From Pseudarthrobacter sp. BIM B-2242 (GTDB lineage Bacteria; Actinomycetota; Actinomycetes; Actinomycetales; Micrococcaceae), in the NCBI RefSeq assembly GCF_014764445.1, contig NZ_CP061721.1, forward strand, positions 3,472,001-3,536,000: a stretch of DNA of 64,000 nucleotides, written 5' to 3'. The position numbers and the translations under genes are program-made. How positions within the stretch are numbered: the first letter of the stretch is position 1; each line of letters begins with the position of its first letter. Positions 1 through 8,540 of this stretch are shown here, piece after piece. The notes beneath the pieces were generated by a model that was given only the letters and a program-made list of their open reading frames with translations, did no database searches and had not been told where the DNA came from.

Positions 1-461
1 CAGGCATCCCCCGCATCGCTTTCTTTGGCAGCGAGGAGTGGGCCATCCCCACCCAGGCCCTGATCAACACGTGGCGCCACATGGGCTACACGGCACTGCT
101 GATCTTCGCCGGCCTGCAGGCCATCCCCCACCACGTCTATGAGGTGGCCAAGCTGGACGGCGCTTCCCCGTTCCAGACCTTCCGCAAGATCACCATTCCG
201 CTGCTGCGGCCGGTGCTGGTCCTTGTCCTGGTGGTTACCGTGATCGGTTCGTTCCAGGTCTTCGACACCGTCGCCGTCACTACCCAGGGCGGTCCGGTCA
301 ACGCCACCCGGGTCATCCAGTACTACATCTACCAGCGCGCCTTCACCGAGTCGGACTTCGGGTACGGGTCCGCCATCGCCGTCATTCTTTTCCTCATCCT
401 CGCCCTGGTGGCCTTCATCCAGATGAAGTTCCTCAAGGGCAACGAGTCGGACCTGGACTAA
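1..461 (+). CDS. Sugar ABC transporter permease, MalF type (5' end cut by window)
   Basis: C-terminal part of an inner-membrane permease of a carbohydrate ABC importer. The frame is open from the left edge, so the true start lies outside the window. The visible 150 or so residues hold several hydrophobic segments and the cytoplasmic EAA coupling loop (EVAKLDGASPFQTFRKITIP), which docks on the ATPase. The gene ends in TAA and is followed 10 bp later by a second permease, then a binding protein and an alpha-galactosidase. The transporter therefore probably imports alpha-galactosides such as melibiose or raffinose. That substrate is inferred from context only. No ATPase gene is seen here; such importers often share an MsiK-type ATPase encoded elsewhere. 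Confidence 0.93.
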   Translation, partial: GIPRIAFFGSEEWAIPTQALINTWRHMGYTALLIFAGLQAIPHHVYEVAKLDGASPFQTFRKITIPLLRPVLVLVLVVTVIGSFQVFDTVAVTTQGGPVNATRVIQYYIYQRAFTESDFGYGSAIAVILFLILALVAFIQMKFLKGNESDLD

Positions 462-471
462 GGAGTCCCGC

Positions 472-1398
472 ATGAGCACCACCATCAGCCGCACCGCCGC
501 GGTCGCCCCGGCCCGCCGCCGTCGCCCGTTCAACGCCCGCCGCGCGGGCGCCTGGGCCCTCCTGCTCCTGGCCATCGCCGTCTCCGTCCTGCCGTTCCTG
601 TGGGTCCTGCGCACGGCGCTGTCCACCAACAGTTCGCTCGCCTCACAGTCGGCCAGCCTGCTGCCGGCGGACTTCACCTGGGGCGCCTTCCTGCGGGTCT
701 TCGGGCTCCAGAGCCCGGCGGATGCCATCGCGGAAGGCGGATCGGGGGCAGCCATCGACTTCTGGCTGTACCTGCGCAACTCCGTGATCTTCTCCTCCAT
801 CACCACCGCCGGCGCCGTGTTCTTCAGCGCGATGGCTGCCTACGCCTTCGCCCGGCTGCGCTGGCGGGGCCGGAACACGGTCTTCAGCCTGTTCCTGGGC
901 ACCATGCTGGTCCCGCCGATCTTCACCGCACTGCCCAACTTCCTGCTGATCAAGAACCTGGACCTGCTCAACACGATGCTCGGCATGGTCCTGCCCTACG
1001 TCTTTATGACGCCCTTCGCCATCTTCTTCCTCCGCCAGTTCTTCCTGAACATGTCCCGCGAGGTCGAAGAAGCGGCAATGCTCGACGGCGCCAAGCACCT
1101 GCGCATCTTCTTCCAGATTGTGCTTCCCAACGCCGCAGCCCCGCTCGCCACCCTGGCGCTGCTCACCTTCATCGGCCAGTGGAACGAGTACTTCTGGCCC
1201 CTGCTGGTGGGCTCCCAGGACGACGTGCGAGTCCTGCAGGTGGGCCTCGGCGTTTTCAAGTCCCAGTCCCCGCAGGGATCCCCGGACTGGTCCGGCCTGA
1301 TGGCCGCCACCCTGGTCTCGGCCCTGCCCGTCCTCATCCTCTTCGCGGCCTTCGGCAAGAAGATCGTCAACTCCATCGGCTTCTCCGGCATCAAATAA
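472..1398 (+). CDS. Sugar ABC transporter permease, MalG type
   Basis: A 308-residue inner-membrane permease, the usual length for the MalG family. An Arg-rich N-terminus is followed by six predicted membrane segments, the first near residues 25-45. The EAA loop is visible in the last third (EEAAMLDGAKHLRIFFQIVL) and the C-terminus ends in the typical IGFSGIK. AAGGAG lies just upstream of the ATG, supporting this start. It is the partner of the truncated permease upstream and would form the heterodimeric channel used by the binding lipoprotein encoded next. Substrate preference cannot be read from the sequence. Confidence 0.95.
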   Translation: MSTTISRTAAVAPARRRRPFNARRAGAWALLLLAIAVSVLPFLWVLRTALSTNSSLASQSASLLPADFTWGAFLRVFGLQSPADAIAEGGSGAAIDFWLYLRNSVIFSSITTAGAVFFSAMAAYAFARLRWRGRNTVFSLFLGTMLVPPIFTALPNFLLIKNLDLLNTMLGMVLPYVFMTPFAIFFLRQFFLNMSREVEEAAMLDGAKHLRIFFQIVLPNAAAPLATLALLTFIGQWNEYFWPLLVGSQDDVRVLQVGLGVFKSQSPQGSPDWSGLMAATLVSALPVLILFAAFGKKIVNSIGFSGIK

Positions 1399-1448
1399 GC
1401 ACTCCACCCTCCGCACCCTCCCGAATTCCCCGAACGGAAAGTAGAACC

Positions 1449-2789
1449 ATGAAGAAATCCCTCGGCGCCGTCGCCGCTGCCGCCGTTATGGCGCTGTCCC
1501 TGTCCGCCTGCGGCGGTGGCTCCTCCTCCGCAGAATCCGCCAAGGGCGAGATCAACTACTGGCTCTGGGACGCCAACCAGCTTCCCGCCTACCAGCAGTG
1601 CGCGGACGATTTCACCAAGGCATACCCGGACATCGCCGTCAAGATCACCCAGCGCGGCTGGGACGACTACTGGAGCACCCTGACCAACGGATTTGTGGGC
1701 GGCACCGCCCCGGACGTCTTCACCAACCACCTTGGCCGTTACGGTGAGCTCGCCGAAAACAAGCAGCTGCTGGCCCTCGACGAGGCCGTGGAAAAGGACA
1801 ACGTGGACGTCTCCGCCTACAACGAGGGCCTCGCTGACCTCTGGGTGGGCCAGGACGGCAAGCGTTACGGCCTGCCGAAGGACTGGGACACCATCGGCCT
1901 GTTCTACAACAAGGCCATGCTCACCAGTGCAGGCATCTCAGAGGACCAGATGAAGGACCTCACGTGGAACCCCCAGGACGGCGGCACGTACGAGGACGTC
2001 ATCGCACACCTGACCGTGGACAAGAACGGCAAGCGCGGGGATGAGGCCGGCTTCGACAAGAACAACGTGGACGTCTACGGGCTCGGACTGAACGGCGGCG
2101 GCGATTCCTCAGGCCAGACGGAGTGGAGCTACTTCGCAAGCACCACCGGCTGGTCGCACACGGACAAAAATCCGTGGGGCACACAGTACAACTACGACGA
2201 CCCGAAGTTCCAGGCCAGCATGGAGTGGTTTGCCGGACTCGTCAGCAAGGGCTACATGCCCAAGCTGGAGACCACTGTTGGCGCGAGCATGGCGGACACC
2301 TTCGCCGCAGGCAAGTCGGCCATCAACGCGCACGGTTCGTGGATGGTGGGCCAGTACACCGGCTACAAGGGAATCGAAGTGGGAATCGCTCCCACCCCGG
2401 TAGGCCCCGAAGGCAAGCGTGCGTCCATGTTCAACGGCCTGGCGGACTCGATCTGGGCCGGGACCAAAAAGAAGGACGCATCCATCAAGTGGGTGGAGTA
2501 CCTCGCCTCCGCTGAGTGCCAGGACGTTGTGGCTTCGAAGGCCGTTGTCTTCCCGGCCCTGAAAGCCTCCTCCGACAAAGCCGCCGAAGCCTTCAAGGCC
2601 AAGGGTGTGGACGTCACCGCCTTCACCGAACACGTCAAGAACAAGACCACGTTCCTCTACCCCATCACGGACAACACCGCCAAGGTCAAGGGCATCATGG
2701 AGCCCGCCATGGACGCTGTGGTTTCGGGCAAGGCACCGGCCAGCTCCCTGACCCAGATGAACGAACAGGTCAACGCGCTTTTCAAGTAG
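1449..2789 (+). CDS. Extracellular sugar-binding lipoprotein of ABC transporter
   Basis: Solute-binding protein, 446 residues, of the SBP family 1 (MalE-like) fold. The N-terminus MKKSLGAVAAAAVMALSLSAC is a lipoprotein signal peptide with lipobox LSAC, so the mature protein is lipid-anchored outside the membrane. Downstream are features usual for the family, such as an aromatic-rich start (INYWLWDANQLPAYQQ) and a long alpha/beta body. The ATG at 1449 is chosen because it begins the signal peptide; the same frame stays open far upstream but that extension overlaps the permease and is not credible. It sits 50 bp after the MalG-type permease and 90 bp before the alpha-galactosidase, indicating an alpha-galactoside ligand by context. 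Confidence 0.94.
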   Translation: MKKSLGAVAAAAVMALSLSACGGGSSSAESAKGEINYWLWDANQLPAYQQCADDFTKAYPDIAVKITQRGWDDYWSTLTNGFVGGTAPDVFTNHLGRYGELAENKQLLALDEAVEKDNVDVSAYNEGLADLWVGQDGKRYGLPKDWDTIGLFYNKAMLTSAGISEDQMKDLTWNPQDGGTYEDVIAHLTVDKNGKRGDEAGFDKNNVDVYGLGLNGGGDSSGQTEWSYFASTTGWSHTDKNPWGTQYNYDDPKFQASMEWFAGLVSKGYMPKLETTVGASMADTFAAGKSAINAHGSWMVGQYTGYKGIEVGIAPTPVGPEGKRASMFNGLADSIWAGTKKKDASIKWVEYLASAECQDVVASKAVVFPALKASSDKAAEAFKAKGVDVTAFTEHVKNKTTFLYPITDNTAKVKGIMEPAMDAVVSGKAPASSLTQMNEQVNALFK

Positions 2790-2809
2790 GCTCCCAGCAT
2801 CACCCGGCC

Positions 2810-2839
2810 GTGCGCCGCGGGCATTGTCCTGCGGCGCAC
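2810..2839 (+). terminator. Intercistronic hairpin between binding protein and alpha-galactosidase
   Basis: GTGCGCCGC and GCGGCGCAC form a perfect 9-bp stem around a 12-nt loop whose outer bases can pair further. There is no T-run after it, so it is more likely a partial terminator or RNA-stabilising element than a full stop. Such elements often sit behind binding-protein genes, whose mRNA must be more abundant than that of downstream genes. Confidence 0.45.
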
Positions 2840-2879
2840 AGCCTCCCATTCACAACCCCTCGCAGAAGGACAGCATTCT

Positions 2880-5111
2880 ATGGACCCGCTCCACCTCCGT
2901 TCCGCCGGCACCAGCCTGGTGATGAGCTTCGCCAGCGCGGAGGCCGAGATCATCCACTGGGGCGCAGATCTGGGCCCCACGCTGCCGGACCTCGCCATCC
3001 TCGGCGACCCGATCCCCCACTCCGCCATCGACGCCACCGTCCCTGCCGGCCTCCTGCCCCAGGCATCCTCCAGCTGGCGCGGCCGTCCGGCACTCCGCGG
3101 GCACCGCATTGCCGACGGCGTCTCCGGCCTGGACTTCTCTGTCCGCCTCCGCGTGGTGAGCGCGGGCGCCGACGGGGACTCCGACGCCGGAAGTGCCGCC
3201 GCCGGCCGTTCCGCGGTTATTGTCCAGACCGATCCCGACGCCGGCATCACCGTCGTGTCCTCCCTGACACTGCACGACGGCGGGCTGCTGGAACTGCGTC
3301 ACACCCTCACCAATGACGGCACCACCCCGTACCAGCTCGACGAACTGGCCACCGTCCTCCCGGTGGCGCCGGACGCCGTCGAACTCCTCGACCTGACCGG
3401 CCGCTGGTGCCGCGAAAACCACCCGCAGCGCCGAGCCATCCAGCAAGGCACGTGGGTCCGCACGGGCCGCCACGGCCGCACGGGGCACGATTCCTCGCTG
3501 CTCTTCGCCGCCGGCACCGCCGGGTTCGGCAACCGGCATGGCCGGGTGTGGGCCACGCACCTGGCGTGGAGCGGCAACCACGAGCAATTCGCAGACAGCA
3601 TCGGTGACGGCCGCACCATGATCGGCGGCTCCGAACTCCTCGGGCCGGCCGAAGTCATCCTCGAACCGGGCGGCAGCTACACCACGCCGGCCCTGTTCGC
3701 GGCGTATTCGGACCGCGGGCTGGATGGCATCAGCGAGGCGTTCTACAGCTGGTTCCGCTCGCGCCCTCACCATGTGCTGCCCGCCGCCGGCACGGGCCTG
3801 CCTTCCGGAAAGCCCCGCCCCGTGGTCCTGAACACCTGGGAAGCGGTCTACTTCGACCACAACCTGGCCACCCTGATTGAGCTTGCCGATTCCGCGGCTG
3901 AACTCGGCGTGGAGCGTTTTGTGCTCGACGACGGGTGGTTCCGCGGGCGCCGCGACGATCACGCGGGCCTGGGCGACTGGTACGTGGACGAGGCACTCTG
4001 GCCGGACGGACTCACTCCCCTGATCGAGGCCGTGACCTCGCGCGGGATGGAATTCGGGCTGTGGGTGGAACCGGAAATGGTCAACCTGGATTCGGACATT
4101 GTCCGCGCGCATCCGGAGTGGATCGCCGGACCTGCTGCCGTGTCCTACAAGGACGGGGGCCGGCTGCCCCTTGAGTGGCGCAACCAGCATGTGATCGACC
4201 TCGTGAACCCCGAGGCCTGGCAGTACATTTACGACCGCGTCGACGCCCTCCTGCGCGGGAACAACATCAGCTACCTCAAGTGGGACCAGAACCGGGACCT
4301 GCTGGAACACGGCCACGCCGGCCGGCCGTCCGTCCACGAACAGACGCTGGCCGCCTACCGTCTCTTCGACGAACTCAAGAAGGCGCATCCCGGCGTCGAG
4401 ATTGAAAGCTGCTCCTCAGGCGGCGCACGTGTTGACCTGGGAATCCTGGAGCGGACGGACCGGATCTGGGCCTCGGACTGCAACGATGCCCTGGAACGCC
4501 AGACCATCCAGCGCTGGACCGGGCTGGTGGTGCCGCCGGAGCTGGTGGGCGGCCACGTCGGCCCCACCACCTCGCACACCACGGCCCGCACGCACGATCT
4601 GTCCTTCCGCGCCATCACGGCCCTGTTCGGTCACTTCGGCATGGAGTGGGACGTCCGGCAGGTCACCGGTGCCGGGCGCGAGGAGCTCAAACGCTTCATC
4701 GGCCTCTACAAGGAGCACCGCGGCCTGATCCACTCCGGGCGAATGGTCCGCGCTGACCTCGCCGACAGCTCTTTGATGCTGCATGGCGTCGTGGACGCCG
4801 GGGCTGCCGGGTCACCTGAGCCGGGCACGACGGCGGCGCTGTTTGCCCTGGTCAGCACAGGCACCTCCTTCGCGGAACAGACCGGCCGGATCACCATCCC
4901 CGGCCTGGATCCGGACCGCTCCTACCGGGTGGACGCCATCTTCCCGGCGCCGGGAGACGCGGACTACGCCCATACGTTCACGCAGGTCCAGCCGCCGGCG
5001 TGGCTGGCGGACGGAGCCGAAGCCAACGGACGTTTCCTGGCCGGGGTGGGCCTGCCGATGCCCATCCTCAACCCGGAGCACGCCATCGTCCTGAGGTTCA
5101 CGGCGCTGTAG
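2880..5111 (+). CDS. Alpha-galactosidase, GH36
   Basis: Hydrolyses terminal alpha-1,6-galactose from melibiose, raffinose-type sugars or galactomannan fragments, in the cytoplasm since no signal peptide is present. At 743 residues it matches full-length GH36 enzymes: an N-terminal beta-sandwich, a central (beta/alpha)8 barrel from about residue 310, and a C-terminal beta domain. Visible motifs are FVLDDGWF, WVEPEMVN, LKWDQNR (nucleophile Asp near residue 468), CSSGGARVDLG and SDCNDALER (acid/base Asp near 533). It closes the importer operon, so imported alpha-galactosides would be cleaved inside the cell. The Cys in DCNDALER, where many relatives have another small residue, is a family variation. 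Function is confident; natural substrate is inferred. Confidence 0.95.
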   Translation: MDPLHLRSAGTSLVMSFASAEAEIIHWGADLGPTLPDLAILGDPIPHSAIDATVPAGLLPQASSSWRGRPALRGHRIADGVSGLDFSVRLRVVSAGADGDSDAGSAAAGRSAVIVQTDPDAGITVVSSLTLHDGGLLELRHTLTNDGTTPYQLDELATVLPVAPDAVELLDLTGRWCRENHPQRRAIQQGTWVRTGRHGRTGHDSSLLFAAGTAGFGNRHGRVWATHLAWSGNHEQFADSIGDGRTMIGGSELLGPAEVILEPGGSYTTPALFAAYSDRGLDGISEAFYSWFRSRPHHVLPAAGTGLPSGKPRPVVLNTWEAVYFDHNLATLIELADSAAELGVERFVLDDGWFRGRRDDHAGLGDWYVDEALWPDGLTPLIEAVTSRGMEFGLWVEPEMVNLDSDIVRAHPEWIAGPAAVSYKDGGRLPLEWRNQHVIDLVNPEAWQYIYDRVDALLRGNNISYLKWDQNRDLLEHGHAGRPSVHEQTLAAYRLFDELKKAHPGVEIESCSSGGARVDLGILERTDRIWASDCNDALERQTIQRWTGLVVPPELVGGHVGPTTSHTTARTHDLSFRAITALFGHFGMEWDVRQVTGAGREELKRFIGLYKEHRGLIHSGRMVRADLADSSLMLHGVVDAGAAGSPEPGTTAALFALVSTGTSFAEQTGRITIPGLDPDRSYRVDAIFPAPGDADYAHTFTQVQPPAWLADGAEANGRFLAGVGLPMPILNPEHAIVLRFTAL

Positions 5112-5120
5112 GTCACAGGG

Positions 5121-6341
5121 TCAGGCCGCGTTGCCTAGCCTCGAATCCCCGAGCCGGGACGAGATCGCGGAGCCCAGCAGCAGGACCCGGAACGTCCGCT
5201 CGGTGGCCTCACGCAGCAAAGTGGCCCCGTTCGCGACAGCTGTATCAAGGTCCATGGGGATGGGGATGATCCCTGCAATGGCATCGATCCCCGCCGCATG
5301 GACATCGCCGGAGTCCTTGCCGATGGACCCGGCGAGCGCCAGCACCGGGACACCGGCCGCCTGCGCCCGCCGGGCCACCTCGGCCGGCACTTTGCCGCGG
5401 GGTGTCTGGAAGTCGATGGCACCCTCGGCCGTCACCACGAGGTCCGCCCGGGAGATGTGGGCGTCGAGGTCCACACCGGCCAGCCCCGAGTCCAGCAGCA
5501 GTTCAAAGCGCGGAACCAGGTTGGCTCCCAGCGATGCCAGACCTGCACCGAGGCCGCCCGAAGCGCCCGTACCGGGGCCTGTCCGCAGGTAGCTTTCCGG
5601 CTGTCCGGTGGCCCCGGCAAGCAGCTGCGCCCACCGGTCCAGTCCCGCGGAAAGGACCTCAACCTGTTCCGGAGAGGCCCCTTTCTGCGGACCGAACACA
5701 CGGGCCACTCCCTGCGGTCCGCAGAGGACGTTGTAGGGGTTGAGCGCCAGGTCGATCCGGGTGCTGGCAAGGCGGCTGTCCAGCCCGGACAAGTCCACAG
5801 CCGCGGCGTGAGCCAGGGCTGCGCCGCCTTCGGGCAGGTGGTTGCCCTCGGAGTCCCGCACCCGGGCGCCGAGCGCACGCAGGGCGCCCGCACCGCCGTC
5901 GGACGTTCCCGAATCGCCGCAACCCACAATGATGCGTTCGGCACCCTGGTCAAGGGCGGCGAGGATCAGTTCGCCCACGCCCCGGGTGGTGGTCAGTCCC
6001 GGGTCGCGGAGTCCGGCCGGCACCAGGCGCAGGCCCGCCGCCGCTGCCATCTCCACGACCGCGGTGGGCCGGTCCACTTTGCCGAGCATCGCGAAGTGCG
6101 AGTCAACGGGGCTTCCCACCGGGCCGGTCACCCGGTGCCGGACCAGGCGGCCGCCGGTGGCACTGGACAGCGCCGCGGCGGTCCCTTCACCGCCGTCGGC
6201 CATGGGCACGGTGGTGACCTGGACGCCCGGGATGACCCGCCTGATGCCGGCCGCGATCGCAGCGGCCACTTCGACGGCGTCGAGGCTCTCCTTGAAGCCG
6301 GACGGTGCCACCAGAATGCGTTGCGGAATGGACATAACCAT
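5121..6341 (-). CDS. Glycerate kinase (GckA/GlxK family)
   Basis: Phosphorylates D-glycerate with ATP in the cytoplasm, feeding glyoxylate or sugar-acid breakdown into glycolysis. The 406-residue protein has the usual start (RILVAPSGFKESLDA), a glycine-rich segment (GCGDSGTSDGGAGALRALGA) and the late motif VVTAEGAIDFQTPRGK of this family. The start at 6341 is chosen because GAAGGTGG lies 5 nt upstream; an in-frame ATG two codons later is possible, and a longer in-frame extension has no ribosome site. It lies 28 bp after the DASS-type transporter and ends a five-gene operon with a two-component system. Context suggests the transporter supplies glycerate or a precursor. It converges on the alpha-galactosidase gene with only 9 bp between the stops. 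Confidence 0.93.
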   Translation of the reverse strand: MVMSIPQRILVAPSGFKESLDAVEVAAAIAAGIRRVIPGVQVTTVPMADGGEGTAAALSSATGGRLVRHRVTGPVGSPVDSHFAMLGKVDRPTAVVEMAAAAGLRLVPAGLRDPGLTTTRGVGELILAALDQGAERIIVGCGDSGTSDGGAGALRALGARVRDSEGNHLPEGGAALAHAAAVDLSGLDSRLASTRIDLALNPYNVLCGPQGVARVFGPQKGASPEQVEVLSAGLDRWAQLLAGATGQPESYLRTGPGTGASGGLGAGLASLGANLVPRFELLLDSGLAGVDLDAHISRADLVVTAEGAIDFQTPRGKVPAEVARRAQAAGVPVLALAGSIGKDSGDVHAAGIDAIAGIIPIPMDLDTAVANGATLLREATERTFRVLLLGSAISSRLGDSRLGNAA

Positions 6342-6369
6342 GGGAGCCACCTTCGGTGTAGGGCTGAAA

Positions 6370-7884
6370 TTAGGGCGTAAAGAGGGGCAGGCCCAGGACG
6401 GGCCAGACCGCAAAACTGAAGAGCAGGACCACAGCGGTGCTGAGCGGCCCCAGCCATGCCGAGAGCCGCAGCAGATCCGCCGCGGAGTAGTGCGTCACGC
6501 CGTCGGCCTCGGCGAACATGGCCACCGGCTTGGCTGAACTCGTCAATGTGTGGCAAAACCCTGCCGCCGCCGTCGAGGCGAAAGCCGCTGCCATGGGATC
6601 CACGCCCATGGAACCGGCCGACGCCACCACCACGGGGATCAGGACGGCGGACCGGGCCGACCGCGACTGGATCAGCAGGTGCGCCGCTGCCGAGACCACC
6701 ACCACCGCCACCACAAAGACCGGGGCTTTCCAGGCGCCGAGAACTGCCAGCGGGGCGAGCATCGAGGAGGCCAGCCAGTCGGCGGCTCCCGTGGTCACCA
6801 GGCTGGATCCCAGCGCCAGGGTGGCGGCCATAAAGAGCAGCATGGACCATGGCACCTTCTTGAGTGCCGCGCCCAGTTTCACCGATCCGTAGTACGGGGA
6901 GCTCACCACCAGGGCGCCGATGAGTGCCACCAGGGCGGGTTCGAGGCCGTGGATCGGCTCGGTGCACCACAAGGCCACGACGGCGACGAGCAGCATCAGC
7001 GAGCGCTGCTCATCAAGGTCCAGCGGGCCGCGAAGGCGCGTGGGGCTCTCCCGCTGCAGCTGGGCAGCGTCCACCCGCAGCGGCACGTTCCTGTCACTGG
7101 GGTCGGTAAAGAGGCGGACTGTCAGCTCGGCGGCCATGGCGCTGGACACCAGCGCCAGGGGCAGCCCCAGCAGGAGCCAGGAGGCGAAATCAAAGCCTTC
7201 GTGGCCCGCCGACTGCAGCACCTGGCTGGTGATCAGGTGCGCGCCCGCACCGAGGAAGGAGGCCACGGCGGACAACAGGATGACGGTCGGGAACAGGATC
7301 GCCAGCATCTTTACGACGGCGGGCCGGTCCTTCAGTGCCGTGCGCAGGGCCAGGAAGATGGGCAGCACCAGAGCCGCCCGGCCGGAGGTGGCCGGGATGG
7401 CGAACGCGGTGACGATCAGGCCGAGGCTGGTCAGGTGCGCCAGCTGCCGGACGCTGCGTGCTCCCGTGATCACAAAGGCAGCGCCGCGGGCGGCAAGCCC
7501 GGTGGACGCCACGGCGCTGGCGATGACAAAAGCCGCCATCAGCAGCCACACGGACTCTTCGCCCAGGGCGTCGAACAGGCTCCGGGTTGGCATTGCCCCG
7601 CTGATGACCAGCGCCACCGCCGCGCCCAGCGCAACATAGGTGTCCTCCACCGGCGAGAAGATCCAGAACCACACCGCCGCCAGGAAAATGCAGAGCGCGA
7701 CGGCGGCCTCCGCACCGAGCGATCCGGGTCCCGCCTGCAGGGACAGCGCCACCATGGCCGCTGCCGCGACGCCGGCCGAGATCAGCGCGGGCGGCCGCAG
7801 CATGGCCGGCAGTCCGATGCGGCCCGTCGTGGCCCCGTCCGGGCCGGCGGCGCGCGGCGTGGCTTCGTAATAGGTGGTTTTCAT
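6370..7884 (-). CDS. DASS/SLC13-type anion transporter
   Basis: Polytopic inner-membrane carrier of 504 residues with about 11-13 hydrophobic segments, resembling the divalent-anion:sodium symporter (CitT/SLC13, ArsB-like fold) group. The family feature of two repeated halves with re-entrant loops is suggested by the Ser/Thr-Gly-rich stretches AIPATSGRAALVLPIFLALR and AGFCHTLTSSAKPVAMF. Its ATG overlaps the response-regulator stop by 4 bp (ATGA), so it is translationally coupled to the two-component genes. A glycerate kinase follows, so the likely cargo is glycerate or another small carboxylate. This is inference; the sequence alone cannot separate sulfate, C4-dicarboxylates and glycerate. 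Confidence 0.88.
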   Translation of the reverse strand: MKTTYYEATPRAAGPDGATTGRIGLPAMLRPPALISAGVAAAAMVALSLQAGPGSLGAEAAVALCIFLAAVWFWIFSPVEDTYVALGAAVALVISGAMPTRSLFDALGEESVWLLMAAFVIASAVASTGLAARGAAFVITGARSVRQLAHLTSLGLIVTAFAIPATSGRAALVLPIFLALRTALKDRPAVVKMLAILFPTVILLSAVASFLGAGAHLITSQVLQSAGHEGFDFASWLLLGLPLALVSSAMAAELTVRLFTDPSDRNVPLRVDAAQLQRESPTRLRGPLDLDEQRSLMLLVAVVALWCTEPIHGLEPALVALIGALVVSSPYYGSVKLGAALKKVPWSMLLFMAATLALGSSLVTTGAADWLASSMLAPLAVLGAWKAPVFVVAVVVVSAAAHLLIQSRSARSAVLIPVVVASAGSMGVDPMAAAFASTAAAGFCHTLTSSAKPVAMFAEADGVTHYSAADLLRLSAWLGPLSTAVVLLFSFAVWPVLGLPLFTP

Positions 7885-8540
7885 CTGAGCCGGTATCCCG
7901 CGCCGCGGACGGTCTCCAGCCGAGCGGCACCAATCTTGGCCCGGAGCGCCCGGACGTAAACATCGACGACGTTGGACGCCGGGTCGAAATCCATGTCCCA
8001 GGCGTGGGAGATGAGCTGCTCCCGGGTCAGGACCTGGCGGGGGTGCCGCAGGAAGACCTCCAGCAGCGAGAACTCACGGGACGTCAGGTCCGCGTCCTGC
8101 TCCCCGCAGCGCACGCGTCGGCTGCGGAGGTCCAATTCCATGTCCTCATGGCTGAGCTTCATCACGGGTGTTGAGTCGCCGTCGTCGGTCAGCCGGAGGC
8201 GCACGCGTGCCAGCAGTTCCGCGAACTGGAACGGCTTGGTCATGTAATCGTTTGCCCCGCTTTCGAGCCCGTACACGGTGTCGGCCACGGAGTCGCTGGC
8301 GGTAAGGACAATGACGGCGGTTTTGGAGCCTTCGCCGCGGAGCCGTTCCAGTACTTCGAAGCCGCTCAGGGTGGGCAGGCCGATGTCGAGGATGAGCATG
8401 TCGAACTCGCCGGAGCGTGCCAGCAGGAGGGCACTGGCGCCGTCGTCAACGGTGAGGCAGGAGTAGCCTGCGGCGCGGAGGCCTTTCTCCACGAAGGCTG
8501 CGATGCGGCTGTCGTCTTCCGCGATCAGGATCCGTTTCAT
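7881..8540 (-). CDS. OmpR-family response regulator
   Basis: DNA-binding response regulator, 219 residues. The receiver domain (about 1-115) shows the acidic pair in IAEDDSRIA, the phospho-acceptor Asp in MLILDIGLP (near residue 53), the Thr/Ser site in VIVLTASD and the Lys in MTKPFQF. The C-terminal winged helix (about 125-219) carries TSREFSLLEVFLRHPRQVLT and NVVDVYVRALRAKIG, typical of OmpR/PhoB. It overlaps the kinase gene upstream and the transporter gene downstream by 4 bp each. The kinase-before-regulator order and coupling to a transporter suggest that this pair controls carboxylate uptake. Confidence 0.95.
   Translation of the reverse strand: MKRILIAEDDSRIAAFVEKGLRAAGYSCLTVDDGASALLLARSGEFDMLILDIGLPTLSGFEVLERLRGEGSKTAVIVLTASDSVADTVYGLESGANDYMTKPFQFAELLARVRLRLTDDGDSTPVMKLSHEDMELDLRSRRVRCGEQDADLTSREFSLLEVFLRHPRQVLTREQLISHAWDMDFDPASNVVDVYVRALRAKIGAARLETVRGAGYRLR

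Noticed and set aside
2850..4388. 512-codon minus-strand frame opposite the alpha-galactosidase
   Set aside because: Shadow frame of a GC-rich gene: composition is Gly/Val/Glu-rich with no motif, and the plus strand shows all GH36 signatures.
5842..6380. Plus-strand frames within the glycerate kinase region
   Set aside because: They are Arg/Pro/Ser-rich complements of a well-supported minus-strand gene.
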